Assembly: GCF_000317045.1 (NCBI RefSeq)
Contig: NC_019703.1
Coordinates: 319,501 to 383,500, forward strand
DNA from: Geitlerinema sp. PCC 7407
GTDB lineage: Bacteria > Cyanobacteriota > Cyanobacteriia > PCC-7407
Reading direction: 5' to 3'
DNA length: 64,000 nt
Both the position numbers and the translations under genes were made by a program. This document shows positions 1 through 8,818 of the stretch, piece after piece (position 1 is the first letter of the stretch; each line of letters begins with the position of its first letter). Under the pieces are notes generated by a model. That model worked only from the letters and a program-made list of their open reading frames with translations, was not told the origin of the DNA and ran no database searches.

Positions 1-618
1 ATCAAAATCGAGCCATTCTCGCTCTGCGTGCAGGGCGTCTCCCTGGTCGCGCAGCAGGGTCTCCAGGGCGATCGCCACCTCCGTCAGGTTTTCCTGGTGG
101 GCTAGCTGCGTGATTGCCCGGACGGTCTGGCTGCGGCTTTGTTTGGGGATGCGGCGGGTGCGGGGCCGGGGCGGTCGCGACTCCAGGGCGACGGCGATCA
201 GCTCCAGCTGCTCGATCAGCTCTGGCAGGGTGACGCGGCGCTGCTGGGGCGGCCGAGCGACGGCCCGTCGACGGATTCGGCGCTCCAGGTTTAGGGGCAG
301 CGGATTGCTGCCCAGGGGCGAAAAGTCTTCAAAAAATTCTTCGACCTCGGCGGGGGCCTCGGCTTCGTCGGTTTCGAGGCGCGCCAGGCTGTCGGCTTTC
401 AGCAGGACGAGCATGGAGGCGTAGAGAAACGCTTGGCCCGATCGCGACAGTTCGGCTTCGTAGGCGGCGCGATCGAAGGCCTGGGTCTCGACGGGCTTCA
501 GCTCGCTCAAAAAACGGTCGATCACGTCGATGACCTGGACGTCCCAAGGGTTGATTTCGCCCCGTTCGGCCAGGTCGATGAGCATGGCGATCGCGTGTTG
601 AGCGAGGGAAGCGGTCAT
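1..618 (-). CDS. scpA: Segregation and condensation protein A (ScpA), 3' part beyond window
   Basis: ScpA is the kleisin subunit that bridges Smc heads in the bacterial condensin and helps organise and segregate the chromosome. The reverse strand reads without a stop from an ATG at 618 to the window edge (206 codons). It starts MTASLAQHAIAMLIDLAERG and continues with INPWDVQVIDVIDRFL, the conserved N-terminal kleisin segment that contacts the Smc neck. A middle stretch is rich in Glu and Pro, then comes a basic RRIRRRAVARPP segment, as in cyanobacterial ScpA. The C-terminal winged-helix part lies outside the window. Identification is by motif memory and length; no ScpB is visible nearby. Confidence 0.85.
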   Translation of the reverse strand, partial: MTASLAQHAIAMLIDLAERGEINPWDVQVIDVIDRFLSELKPVETQAFDRAAYEAELSRSGQAFLYASMLVLLKADSLARLETDEAEAPAEVEEFFEDFSPLGSNPLPLNLERRIRRRAVARPPQQRRVTLPELIEQLELIAVALESRPPRPRTRRIPKQSRSQTVRAITQLAHQENLTEVAIALETLLRDQGDALHAEREWLDFD

Positions 619-710
619 GGTTGCGTCCTGGCGAAGACTTTCCCGCATCTGGCAGAAAGTCGGGGGTCAAAGGCGATCGCGGCAGGCCTAGCAAGCCCGC
701 CTAGGGGCGA

Positions 711-827
711 CTAGCGGGGCGTGATGCGCACAAAATAAACCGCCGCAGCCACAATCAGCCCCAGCAAACTCAGCGGAACCCACAAGCTCCAAAGGCTGCT
801 GGGAGTAATCCAGTCGGTGGGGGTCAT
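711..827 (-). CDS. 38-residue single-pass membrane microprotein
   Basis: An ATG at 827 opens a 38-codon frame that begins MTPTDWITPSSLWSLWVPLS and ends in FVRITPR. It has a soluble, Trp-rich N-terminus, one hydrophobic helix (about residues 17-33) and a short basic tail, which predicts an N-out/C-in thylakoid or plasma-membrane peptide. It lies about 90 bp upstream of scpA on the same strand and may be cotranscribed with it. The composition resembles small cyanobacterial photosystem or cytochrome subunits, but I do not recognise the family and propose no function. The ribosome-binding site is weak. Confidence 0.55.
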   Translation of the reverse strand: MTPTDWITPSSLWSLWVPLSLLGLIVAAAVYFVRITPR

Positions 828-987
828 GGGGAGTACCGCAATCAGCAAGGGCAAAGGGCGATCGCGGGATGCAGTCCTGTGACCGCACCCAGGACCAAGG
901 GCCTCAGGGAGGCGGGGCCAGCCAGCCGAGGCTTAGAATATCCCGTCTTTATACCACAGGGGCGGCTGACTGAGCCCGCCTAGAGGG

Positions 988-1356
988 CTAGCTGGCGTAG
1001 GCGTCGACGGTCTCGCCGTCGCCTCTATTTTCGGCGGGCGGCAAGCTGCGCTGCTCGTTGATTTCCACTTTGTAGCGCTCGATGTCGTCTTGAAGCTCCT
1101 GGATCCGCACATCCCGGTTTTGGATCTCCTGGATGTCTTTTCGAGCTTCGATCAGGCGCTGCATGCGCGTCCACACGCTGAAGATCCACGCGAGAACGGC
1201 TCCGGCGCCCATGGCCAAAATCAGCTCAACGCACAGCGGGGCCTGGACCTGCACGCCTTCTACCACCCGAATAAGGGCGGGTTCGGTGTTTTGGAGACTG
1301 AACAGCACCAAGGCCAACAGCATGACAAAAATAATCAGAAAATTGATTTGTCGCAT
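988..1356 (-). CDS. LapA-domain (DUF1049) membrane protein
   Basis: A 122-residue protein with two predicted transmembrane helices (about residues 6-22 and 42-62) joined by a short loop carrying the SLQNTEPALIRV signature of the lipopolysaccharide-assembly protein A (LapA/YciS) domain. A charged coiled coil follows (residues 66-105), then an acidic tail. In E. coli LapA pairs with LapB to control LPS synthesis through FtsH; a matching role in cyanobacteria is not established. Its stop lies 160 bp upstream of the microprotein gene on the same strand. Confidence 0.8.
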   Translation of the reverse strand: MRQINFLIIFVMLLALVLFSLQNTEPALIRVVEGVQVQAPLCVELILAMGAGAVLAWIFSVWTRMQRLIEARKDIQEIQNRDVRIQELQDDIERYKVEINEQRSLPPAENRGDGETVDAYAS

Positions 1357-1606
1357 CGTCTGGACTCCTCAAATTGACGGGTTGCGGAGGGTTGATGGGA
1401 ACGGCGCAATTCGCCAGCCCCATTGTAGTCTGGTCGATTGCGCTGTCTAGTCTTTTGACGAGAGAAGCGTGATTTTGGCGGGCGATCGCCTTTTGGGGCG
1501 ACTGGGTGAGGGTTTGAAACCCGATCGCGAATTTCACTGTCTAGACTGGCTAGTGATAGTCATTTCAGCGCCGCGTTTGTCCTCCCTCAGTTTCTTGCAT
1601 AAATTC

Positions 1607-2488
1607 ATGATTGCTAAGTCGATTGCGTTCCTCGCGTCCCTGGCTGGCCTGATCGTCCTGGCGATTTCGGAAGGGGCGATCGCCCAAGACGCCAGCGATC
1701 AGTCTCTGTGCCCCCGGCCCGCCCTGTCCCGCGTCGTCCGCCACACCATCGCCCCCGGCGAAACCCTCGACAGCATTGCCCAGGCCTACGGTCTGCTGCC
1801 CGCCACCCTCATGGGCCTCAACCCCGCCCTGCGCAGCGGCAAAGCGCCGGTCGGCCAAGAAATTTTGGTGCCCCCCTACAACGGCATTCGCGTTGTGGTG
1901 CCAGCGGGCCAAACCTGGCGAGACGTCGCCGATACCTATGGCGTCCGCGCCGACGCCCTCTTCGAGGTCAACGGCTGTGTCGCCTCCCCCACGACGATCT
2001 TTGTGCCGGGGGTCAACTGGTCACCCAACACCCCAGGCGCTCAGTACGCCGCTGCGCCCCCGACCCCCCAGCGCTATCTCACCCGCTATCCCCTGCCCAG
2101 CGCTGCCCAGGTCGCAGACGTGTACGGCTGGCGGGTGCATCCCGTCTCCAACGAGGTGGCTTTCCACAGTGGCGTCAACCTCCAGGCCGCCGCAGGGACG
2201 CCCGTATACGCGGCGGGCGATGGCACAGTCGCCTTCGTGGGGATGCGGGAAAACTACGGCAACCTGGTGGTGATCAATCACCAGGGCGGCCTGCAAACCC
2301 GCTACGGCTTTTTGGCGAGCATGCAGGTGAAAACTGGCCAAACCGTGAAAGCGGGGGACGTGGTTGGAGCCGTTGGGGAAGGCAATCTCCCCAGTCCGTC
2401 CCTGGACTTTGAGGTGCGGCGCAACTCGGATCTGGGCTGGGTGGCGGAGGATCCAGAGCCCTACCTGCGCGAAATGGGCCGTCCCTAG
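1607..2488 (+). CDS. Secreted LysM/LytM (M23-fold) protein with degenerate metal site
   Basis: The chosen ATG at 1607 starts a clear signal peptide (MIAKSIAFLASLAGLIVLAI, cleavage near AIAQ); an upstream in-frame GTG at 1469 would bury it. Two LysM-like repeats follow (about residues 45-90 and 97-137; HTIAPGETLDSIAQAYG and VVVPAGQTWRDVADTYG), which should bind peptidoglycan. A C-terminal M23/LytM beta-fold (about 180-280) follows. The fold is preserved (GTPVYAAGDGTVAFVG, YGNLVVINH), but the zinc ligands are mostly replaced: HxxxD reads HSGVN, the second-shell YAH reads YGF, and the HxH reads SLD. This predicts a non-catalytic LytM factor of the EnvC/NlpD type that regulates an amidase, rather than an active endopeptidase. 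Confidence 0.85.
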   Translation: MIAKSIAFLASLAGLIVLAISEGAIAQDASDQSLCPRPALSRVVRHTIAPGETLDSIAQAYGLLPATLMGLNPALRSGKAPVGQEILVPPYNGIRVVVPAGQTWRDVADTYGVRADALFEVNGCVASPTTIFVPGVNWSPNTPGAQYAAAPPTPQRYLTRYPLPSAAQVADVYGWRVHPVSNEVAFHSGVNLQAAAGTPVYAAGDGTVAFVGMRENYGNLVVINHQGGLQTRYGFLASMQVKTGQTVKAGDVVGAVGEGNLPSPSLDFEVRRNSDLGWVAEDPEPYLREMGRP

Positions 2489-2499
2489 GAGCCGCTTGC

Positions 2500-3825
2500 C
2501 TAGAGCTGGTTGCGGGCCTTGAGGCGCAGATATTGCTCCACGAGCTGATCGGTCACCTGGTGAGCGGGCGCGTCGAGAACGAGGCCGCCGCGCTGCTTCA
2601 GGCTGGCGAGGGCGACTTGGCGCTGGGCCAGCAAGTCCAGGGCGACCGCTCGGGCATAGGCCGCTTCGATGCTCTGGGTGGTGGTGTGGGCCTGCTCGTC
2701 CATGCGGGGATCTCGCAGCGCCACACAAAACGGAAGATAGCGGGGCGCAAGGCGGCCCATGGCCGAAAGCACCTCACCCGATGCGGTCTGATCCACTAAG
2801 TCAGTCAGAAGCACCACCAGGGCGCGGCGAGTTTGGCGGTTGACGATGGTGGTGACGGCGCTCAGGTAGTCCGGCTCGAGCAAGACGGGCTGGAGGGGTG
2901 TGAGGCGCTCGATGAAGCGGGGAAGCTGCTCAATGCCGCGCTCTGGAGGGATCCAGGTGGTGATCTCGCGATCGAAGACGGCAATCCCCACGCGATCGCC
3001 CCGATGGAGGCCAGCCGTCGCTAAAGACAGCGCCGCGTTTAGGGCCCAGTCAAAGCGCTTCAGCCCCTGGACCTGGGCAGTCATCAGGCGACCGCGATCG
3101 AGCAAAATCAGCAGGGTCTGCTCCTGCTCGGGCTCCAAAACCCGGACCAAAAACGGAGACTGATCCTGGGTATGGGCTCGGCGGGCGGTGGCTTTCCAGT
3201 CGATCAGGCGGGGGTCGTCGCCCTGGCTGTAGTTGCGCAGCTCCGCAAATTCGGTGCCCATGCCGAAGCGGCGGCTCTGGCGAATCGAGCCCGCCGACTG
3301 GAGGGTGAGCTTGAGAGAGAGCGATCGCAGGCCCAGCAGGTCAGGATACACCGCCACGGCTTGGGGCTGGGGAATGCTCCAGTCGTGCCACGCTAGCCCC
3401 CACGGGCCCCGCTGGCGCACCTGGACTGCGCCCCAGGCAAACTCGCCCCGCTGGCTGGGCCGGACGCTGTAGGTGAGCTCTTCGCTGTGCTGCGCTGGCA
3501 GACGGGCCGTCAGGATCGGCGGCGTGGCTGCCACGACCTCTGGGTAGCCGTCGCGGATTTGCAGCTCGGCGGGGCGCTTGCCGGTCTGGACCGTGAGGTG
3601 CACGGTGTTGTCTCGCCCGATAGAGAGCCGCCGCAGGGGCTGGCGCGCCACGGTGACTCGCTGGGACCGCACCCGCCAGCTGTCGATGGCCATCAGCGCC
3701 AGCACGACCACATCAAAGGCGATGACCGCGATGATGCTGGTGCGCAGATCCCCCAAGGCTGCGATGAGAGCGGCGATCGCGATCGCGCCCAGCAGCAGAC
3801 CATAAACGCGCCAGGTTGGAATCAT
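2500..3825 (-). CDS. DUF58 domain protein with vWA-like region
   Basis: A 441-residue protein with two N-terminal membrane helices (about residues 7-25 and 28-48), a beta-rich middle, and the DUF58 signature (GMGTEFAELRNYSQGDDPRLIDWKATARR, abbreviated at GTEFAELRNY and DPRLIDWKATAR). A von Willebrand A-type region follows (LILLDRGRLM). DUF58 proteins usually partner with MoxR AAA+ ATPases as chaperone-like or insertion systems; no MoxR gene lies nearby. It is convergent with the LysM/LytM gene (11 bp between stops) and lies downstream of a small membrane-protein gene on the same strand. Confidence 0.85.
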   Translation of the reverse strand: MIPTWRVYGLLLGAIAIAALIAALGDLRTSIIAVIAFDVVVLALMAIDSWRVRSQRVTVARQPLRRLSIGRDNTVHLTVQTGKRPAELQIRDGYPEVVAATPPILTARLPAQHSEELTYSVRPSQRGEFAWGAVQVRQRGPWGLAWHDWSIPQPQAVAVYPDLLGLRSLSLKLTLQSAGSIRQSRRFGMGTEFAELRNYSQGDDPRLIDWKATARRAHTQDQSPFLVRVLEPEQEQTLLILLDRGRLMTAQVQGLKRFDWALNAALSLATAGLHRGDRVGIAVFDREITTWIPPERGIEQLPRFIERLTPLQPVLLEPDYLSAVTTIVNRQTRRALVVLLTDLVDQTASGEVLSAMGRLAPRYLPFCVALRDPRMDEQAHTTTQSIEAAYARAVALDLLAQRQVALASLKQRGGLVLDAPAHQVTDQLVEQYLRLKARNQL

Positions 3826-3871
3826 GGGGCAGCTCCAGGGCTGAAAAAGCGGTGAACTCGAGAACCAAGAA

Positions 3872-4060
3872 CTAGTAACGGCGTCGCGTGCGATCGATCC
3901 CTGCCAAGATGCCGGTAATGACGCTAAAGAGAATCAAAATCCACAAGACTGCTCCCGGCATGAAGCTCAAAAGCTTGATGCCCCGCAGCACCCAGACGAT
4001 CAGCGTACTGCTGAGGGCGATCAAAAAAACGATAGTGGTAGGTCTCAGTTTCACGGTCAA
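3872..4060 (-). CDS. Small two-helix membrane protein, unknown
   Basis: A 62-codon frame from a TTG at 4060 (a GTG at 4054 is an equally good start) contains two hydrophobic segments (about residues 9-24 and 30-52) and ends in a basic DRTRRRY tail. It lies 46 bp upstream of the DUF58 gene on the same strand, so the two may be one transcript. I do not recognise a family. The frame is preferred over the overlapping 3924-4112 frame because it has membrane-protein composition and a sensible position, but it could be spurious. Confidence 0.4.
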   Translation of the reverse strand: MTVKLRPTTIVFLIALSSTLIVWVLRGIKLLSFMPGAVLWILILFSVITGILAGIDRTRRRY

Positions 4061-4513
4061 AGGGGTAGTAGACGGTGGTCAGGGCCTGGGGACATGGGGG
4101 TGGAATGCTCATTGGGCCAAAGGGCGGGCCTAGGGGCGATCGCAGACTTGAGGAAAGGCGTGGTCCATGGGGCAGTGCCCGAATATCAGGAAATTCTGAG
4201 GGAAGGCGCGGGCGATCGCCTTTAGGGTTTTGGTGGCAATGTTAACTGAATCTTCATTGACCATTCGCCCCTTTTTTAGCCAACCCTCGCTAAGGTTTGG
4301 AAGGAATGCCGGAACCTCGCTCCATCACGCAGACTCAAACCTAGGGTTAATACGGATGTCGTTACCTGTGGTTTTCAATTGTCTTGGATTATTAGATGTC
4401 ACTGCATGGGCCCAACCTTTTCGCTTCAGTTGCCCAGCCTTTGAGCCTTTTGCTTGACCCTGATGGATCCTGCTTCTCCAGCATCCCAATTCCTTCTCCT
4501 CAGGCTTTTCACC
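4061..4513. other. Intergenic region, no gene recognised
   Basis: This 450-bp divergent space holds HIP1 sites but no convincing frame. A short AT-richer block at about 4230-4290 and again at 4350-4400 could carry promoters for the flanking genes. No tRNA, riboswitch or strong hairpin was seen. Confidence 0.4.
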
Positions 4514-5080
4514 ATGGTAGTTTCTACGCCCAGTTTCTTTGATGCCTTTGCCCACTGGAATGTCAGCGCAGGGCAGCAGAGCGCAGTCCACCGGGGCGAG
4601 ATTTTGCTCCATCCCCAAGTGCACCCCAGCGGCGGCGGCTCAGCGACCGCCCAGATGTATCTGCCGATGGCCCGCGACCTTGCTTGGAGCCAGCTCACCA
4701 ACTACTCTCGCTGGGTTCACTATTTCACCGACATCACCAACAGCCGCCTGCTCGCCGTCGATGCCGACAATCCAGCCTGCAAGCGCATCTACCAAATGGC
4801 GCGCAAGGCGTTTCTCTTTTTGACCGCCGAGGTCGAAATCTATCTGCGCGTCACAGAGCGATCGCAGCAAAAAATCGAGTTTCGCCTAGAGCGCGGCAAC
4901 TTTGTTGATTTTTCGGCAGACCTTTATCTGCAAGACTGGCAAGCGGGCACGCTGATGACCTACAGCGTCTGCGCAACGCCGTCGATTCCGGTCCCGTCCT
5001 TCGTGGTGCAGCAGGCGCTCCAGCTCGAGCTGCCCGCCAACATGCGCAACATGCGGCGGACCCTGTGTCCTGGCTCCTAG
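4514..5080 (+). CDS. SRPBCC (START/cyclase-like fold) protein
   Basis: A 188-residue soluble protein from ATG 4514 (MVVSTPSFFDAFAHWNVSAG); an in-frame ATG at 4454 would add an unlikely 20-residue extension. The pattern of a first strand and helix with an arginine/tyrosine-rich pocket (MARDLAWSQLTNYSRWVHYF), a central helix and strands ending in a long C-terminal helix resembles SRPBCC ligand-binding proteins common in cyanobacteria. The ligand is unknown. A strong hairpin terminator follows at 5127. Confidence 0.6.
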   Translation: MVVSTPSFFDAFAHWNVSAGQQSAVHRGEILLHPQVHPSGGGSATAQMYLPMARDLAWSQLTNYSRWVHYFTDITNSRLLAVDADNPACKRIYQMARKAFLFLTAEVEIYLRVTERSQQKIEFRLERGNFVDFSADLYLQDWQAGTLMTYSVCATPSIPVPSFVVQQALQLELPANMRNMRRTLCPGS

Positions 5081-5126
5081 CCAAGACCCCAACCCTTGAG
5101 CCCTCTCAAACTATTTGTCTCATGCG

Positions 5127-5158
5127 AAAACCCCGCCCTGTATGAGGTGCGGGGTTTT
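5127..5158 (+). terminator. Rho-independent terminator after the SRPBCC gene (possibly bidirectional)
   Basis: A perfect 10-bp stem AAAACCCCGC/GCGGGGTTTT encloses a 12-nt loop and is followed on the plus strand by TTTTGTTTTG-like sequence. The A-run on the 5' side gives a U-run on the opposite strand, so it could also stop minus-strand transcription coming from the antiporter gene at 5211. Confidence 0.85.
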
Positions 5159-5210
5159 GTTTTGCCCAATGGCAAAAATTGCCAGAGCCAGTCTAGGAAA
5201 GGCGCGATCG

Positions 5211-6686
5211 CTAGTTTTGCGAAGACTCCTGGACGGCTTCTGCTGCCTTCTCGGGGGCGCTGGCGTCCAGGGCGATCGCCTCACCCGCCGCACTGTCGAG
5301 AGCAGGCGCCGTTTCAGGCTTCGCCTTCTCTCCCGTTTGGAACGCCACTCGCAAGAAGGGCGGCGCCAAAAACGTCGTCGCAATCACCATCACAATAATG
5401 GCGGCGTCCAGCGACTCCGACAGCACGCCGCTGGCCGCGCCGACCCCAGCAAACACCAGACCCACTTCGCCCCGGGGAATCATGCCCACCCCGACGGCCA
5501 AGCGGTTGACCTTCTCTTTCCCAAAGGCTCCGACCCCGGCGCAGATTTTGCCGATGATGGCCACCACCACCAAAAAGCTGGCAATGATCAGGCCTTCGCG
5601 GTTCGCGGGCACCGCCGGATTGAGGACATTCAGGTCCGTCTTGGCACCGACCGACACAAAAAAGACCGGCACCAAGATGTCGGCCACGGGAATCACTTGC
5701 TCTTCGAGTTCATGACGCTTCTCGGTCTCCGCCAAGATCAGGCCCGCCGCAAAGGCACCCAAAATCGCCTCTAGGTTAATGGCCGCAGCGATGTAGGCCA
5801 GCGCAAAGGCAAAGATCAAGGCGCTCAGCAGCAGCTGGCCCCGCGTCTTCAGCTTGTTGACTAGCGCGACAAACAGCGGGCTCAGCAGTCGACCCACCAA
5901 AATGGCGCCGATCAAAAAGACCCCAGCGCTGACAATCAGCCAAATAACATTGCTGACTTCGATTTCGCCCGTTTTGGCCAGGCTCGCCACCACCGCCAGG
6001 ATCACAATCCCTAGGACATCATCCAAGACAGCGGCGCCAATGATGATTTGGCCCTCGCGAGAACTCAGCTGCTGGATTTCGGCGAGGACCTTGGCCGTGA
6101 TGCCGATGCTGGTCGCCGTGAGGGCGGCCCCAGCGAAAATTGCGGCAACCGTGGGCACGTTGAACAGATAAATCAGGCCGACGGTACCGGCGACAAACGG
6201 GATGGTGACCCCAATCACGGCCACGACGGCAGCCTGGGGGCCAACCCGAATCAGCTCTTTGAGGTCAGACTCAAGACCGATTTCGAAAAGCAGAATAATG
6301 ACCCCGAGCTCAGCAAGGACTGAGATAACTTCGCTTTGGGCCTGGAAAACTCCCTCTGCGGCCTCTGGCGTGAGTCCTGCGGTCGCTTGCAGGAAAGACA
6401 TGATGAGGGAACTGCTGCTGTCGGCGCCTCCTTCGGGAAACACCAGCAGGTTAAGGGCTGAAACCCCCACCACGACCCCGCCAACGAGTTCTCCCAAAAC
6501 AGGAGGCAGATCGATGCGAGCACACAGCTCTCCGCCGAGCTTGCTGGCCAGATAGACCACCACTAAGCTGAGCAGGACCCCGGCTAGGATCATGGGGCCT
6601 GCTTCGGCAGAGGCGGTGGCGAGGAGCGGTGTGGGTAGAGGAAAATTTGGGACGAAGGACGTCACCCATGTAGTGGAATCGACCAT
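5211..6686 (-). CDS. nhaS3: Na+/H+ (K+) antiporter, CPA2 family, NhaS3-like
   Basis: A 491-residue integral membrane protein with about 11-13 hydrophobic helices. CPA2 signatures are visible: LPPVLGELVGGVVVGVSALN near the N-terminus, LLFEIGLESDLKEL, the unwound-helix segment ATSIGITAKVL, and the ion-binding aspartate pair GAAVLDDVLGIVIL. A short Ala/Glu-rich tail replaces the TrkA-N domain of Kef proteins. This length and architecture match thylakoid NhaS3, essential in Synechocystis for Na+/K+ homeostasis. I start at ATG 6686 (GGAG 5 nt upstream); a GTG at 6713 would extend it by nine codons. It is monocistronic. Confidence 0.85.
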   Translation of the reverse strand: MVDSTTWVTSFVPNFPLPTPLLATASAEAGPMILAGVLLSLVVVYLASKLGGELCARIDLPPVLGELVGGVVVGVSALNLLVFPEGGADSSSSLIMSFLQATAGLTPEAAEGVFQAQSEVISVLAELGVIILLFEIGLESDLKELIRVGPQAAVVAVIGVTIPFVAGTVGLIYLFNVPTVAAIFAGAALTATSIGITAKVLAEIQQLSSREGQIIIGAAVLDDVLGIVILAVVASLAKTGEIEVSNVIWLIVSAGVFLIGAILVGRLLSPLFVALVNKLKTRGQLLLSALIFAFALAYIAAAINLEAILGAFAAGLILAETEKRHELEEQVIPVADILVPVFFVSVGAKTDLNVLNPAVPANREGLIIASFLVVVAIIGKICAGVGAFGKEKVNRLAVGVGMIPRGEVGLVFAGVGAASGVLSESLDAAIIVMVIATTFLAPPFLRVAFQTGEKAKPETAPALDSAAGEAIALDASAPEKAAEAVQESSQN

Positions 6687-6846
6687 CGGCTCCGCAGAAA
6701 TCGTCTTTTCCACTGTACCGGTTTCTCGCCAGTCTCACATGGGTCTCAGGGATGGGTTGAGCCCAAGTAATAAAGTTAAAAATCCAGCCTCATAAAGCCT
6801 GGGCGATTTTGTGAGTGAGACTCAAGGGGCGGTCCAAGGATCGCAA

Positions 6847-7659
6847 CTACAGAAAAACGCGGTGCTGGAGGGAGGGCATCTGGCGGCGCACTTGCTCGAT
6901 GCGGCTGGGCTCGATGGAGGCGATCGCCACGCCCGGCTGGTCACCGGCGTCAGCCAAGATGGTGCCCCAGGGATCGATGATCAGGGCGTGGCCGTGGGAC
7001 TGGCGCATGGTGTTGTGCTTGCCGGTCTGGGCGGGCGCGATCACGTAGCAGGTGTTCTCGATGGCCCGGGCCTGCAAGAGGATCTGCCAGTGGTCTTTGC
7101 CGGTGTAGGCGGTGAAGGCAGCCGGCACAAACAGGACTTCGGCGCCCATCTGGGAAAGGTGGCGATAGAGCTCTGGGAAACGGACGTCGTAGCAGACCGA
7201 GAGTCCTAGGTTGCCATAGTCTTTGCTGGGGGTGACGCTGGGCAGCTTGATACCGGCCAGGACGGCGGCGGATTCTTTGTAGGTGTTGCCGTCGGGGAGG
7301 TCCACGTCAAAGAGGTGCACCTTTTCGTAGCGGGCCAGTTCTTGGCCATCTGGACCGATGAGCAGGGCGCTGTTGTAGACTTTGCCGTTGCCCACGGGGA
7401 TGGGGAAACCGCCGCCCAGCAGGGTGATTTGGTAGCGCTGGGCCATGGTTTTGAGGAATTTTTCGCTTTCCTGGGCGATCGCGTCTGCCTGGGCGACCTT
7501 GGCGGCTTCATCTCCGAGAAAGGAGAAGTTTTCGGGCAGGCCCACGACTTCTGCCCCCTGGCGCACTGCCAGATCAATTAGTTCTTCTGCCTGTGTCAGG
7601 TTTTTGGCCAGATCAGGCACGCTCGTCATTTGGACTGCTGCCGCCAGGTAGGACTTCAT
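6847..7659 (-). CDS. Nitrilase-superfamily carbon-nitrogen hydrolase (deaminated glutathione amidase type)
   Basis: A 270-residue cytosolic hydrolase with the full Glu-Lys-Cys triad: Glu in GLPENFSFLG, Lys in YEKVHLFDVDLP, and Cys in LGLSVCYDVRFPELYR. The HLFDVD and DVRFPE contexts match Nit1/Nit2-like enzymes of branch 10, which repair deaminated glutathione to 2-oxoglutarate and cysteinylglycine; omega-amidase activity is the alternative. It has its own ATG at 7659 and lies tail-on to the antiporter promoter region, with no obvious operon partner. Confidence 0.85.
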   Translation of the reverse strand: MKSYLAAAVQMTSVPDLAKNLTQAEELIDLAVRQGAEVVGLPENFSFLGDEAAKVAQADAIAQESEKFLKTMAQRYQITLLGGGFPIPVGNGKVYNSALLIGPDGQELARYEKVHLFDVDLPDGNTYKESAAVLAGIKLPSVTPSKDYGNLGLSVCYDVRFPELYRHLSQMGAEVLFVPAAFTAYTGKDHWQILLQARAIENTCYVIAPAQTGKHNTMRQSHGHALIIDPWGTILADAGDQPGVAIASIEPSRIEQVRRQMPSLQHRVFL

Positions 7660-7775
7660 TGATAATTTCGCTCAAACGCTTGTGGGATAGGCTTCTCATT
7701 TTAGATCTTATTATGGGCTCTCCCACGGCGAATACAGGGGTTTGCGCTGGGCACAGCGATCGCCTCCTTTGCCCC

Positions 7776-8327
7776 TCAGGGCGTCTCTGGCGGATCGCTT
7801 CCCTGGCGATAGCCGTCGGGGTATACGGTCATAGAGTCCACGGCAGCCCCTGTCCAGTCGATGTTTTGGGCTCGAAACAGATTGGCGTTGGCCAAGATGG
7901 TCGCCTTCAGGGTCGCTTGATCGAGGTCGGCTCGCTGCAGGTCTGCGTCCTGGAGATTGGCGCCCTGGAGGTTGGCGCCGTAGAGGTCTGCGCCCTGGAG
8001 GTTGGCGCCCTGGAGGTTGGCCTGCTGCAAGCTGGCGTAGCGCAGGGTTGCTCGGCTCAAGTTGCTGCCACGCAGGTCCGCTCCGGCGAGATTGGCTTGG
8101 TAGAGCTGAGCATCGCTCATTTCGGCCCCTTGGAGCTTGGCCCCTTGGAGGTTGGCTTTGTTGAGGTTGGTGTACGGCAAATAGGTGGATCGCAAATCGC
8201 TGTTTTGCAGGCTAACGGCCTCTAGATTTGCGTTGAATAAATTGGCTTCTCTCAAGTCGATTTCATCGAAGTTTCGCTTTCCCTGAGCGTATTGCAGGAG
8301 GAAGTCGGTTGGACTAACTTTTTGCAT
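7776..8327 (-). CDS. Pentapeptide-repeat protein
   Basis: A 183-residue protein in which about 24 consecutive A(D/N)LXX units run from residue 20 to 150 (for example ANLQGANLQGADLYGANLQG). These fold into a right-handed quadrilateral beta-helix. The N-terminus (MQKVSPTDFLLQYAQGKRNF) is a short cap and the tail is Pro-rich. There is no signal peptide, so it should be cytosolic. Such proteins are abundant in cyanobacteria and most have no known function. The repeats make the opposite strand open as well, which is an artefact. Confidence 0.9.
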   Translation of the reverse strand: MQKVSPTDFLLQYAQGKRNFDEIDLREANLFNANLEAVSLQNSDLRSTYLPYTNLNKANLQGAKLQGAEMSDAQLYQANLAGADLRGSNLSRATLRYASLQQANLQGANLQGADLYGANLQGANLQDADLQRADLDQATLKATILANANLFRAQNIDWTGAAVDSMTVYPDGYRQGSDPPETP

Positions 8328-8818
8328 TGTGATTTGTATGTGCTTCGCTGACAGCGTCAGTAGGTCAGCGAGTGCTCAAAAATAAACGAACGGTAAATGA
8401 CTCTCTGAAAGGGTCCAAAACGAGGGCCTCAGGGGATGCTTTGAGCCAAGAGCACCTGCGTCGACAAGTCAGGGGTCTGAGCGGTATCCGGTCGGCTCGA
8501 TAAACAAGGGGCGATCGCAATTTCCAGGCTCGAAACAGGCATCGACTTGGGGCAGCGCAATAGTCCTGTAATGTAAAATAATGTGTTGATAAAATAACGC
8601 TACTTAAACTTTCCTTTAGGGTTCGTTACTCCGATAGATAGGGAGACACGGCCCTCTCTGAGGGAATTTTGACCCTAAGATGGGGCGTTAAAGAGGCATG
8701 GGTTGATAAAGGCGATCGCAAGCCTGGAATCTTGACGGTATCCGGCCGCTCTAGCGCCTCAAATGACGGCAAGAGTGTCAAGATCGAGCTTGAGGTGAAC
8801 CGTCTTCCAACCAGTCCT
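8328..8818. other. Divergent intergenic region before the SagB-like gene
   Basis: A 490-bp divergent region. It holds a GCTGAC...GTCAGC hairpin at about 8348-8375, an AT-rich block at 8570-8625 that is the likeliest promoter for the plus-strand gene, and a frame open upstream of the chosen start (from 8669). No small peptide precursor of the kind modified by SagB enzymes was recognised here. Confidence 0.4.

Noticed and set aside
2021-2728. Minus-strand frame over the LysM/LytM gene
   Set aside because: It overlaps two genes with clear families, and its Arg/Pro-rich sequence is a reverse-strand artefact.
7593-8225. Plus-strand frame with EVGALEVG-like repeats
   Set aside because: The repeats are the reverse reading of the pentapeptide-repeat gene on the minus strand, which fits the known family exactly.
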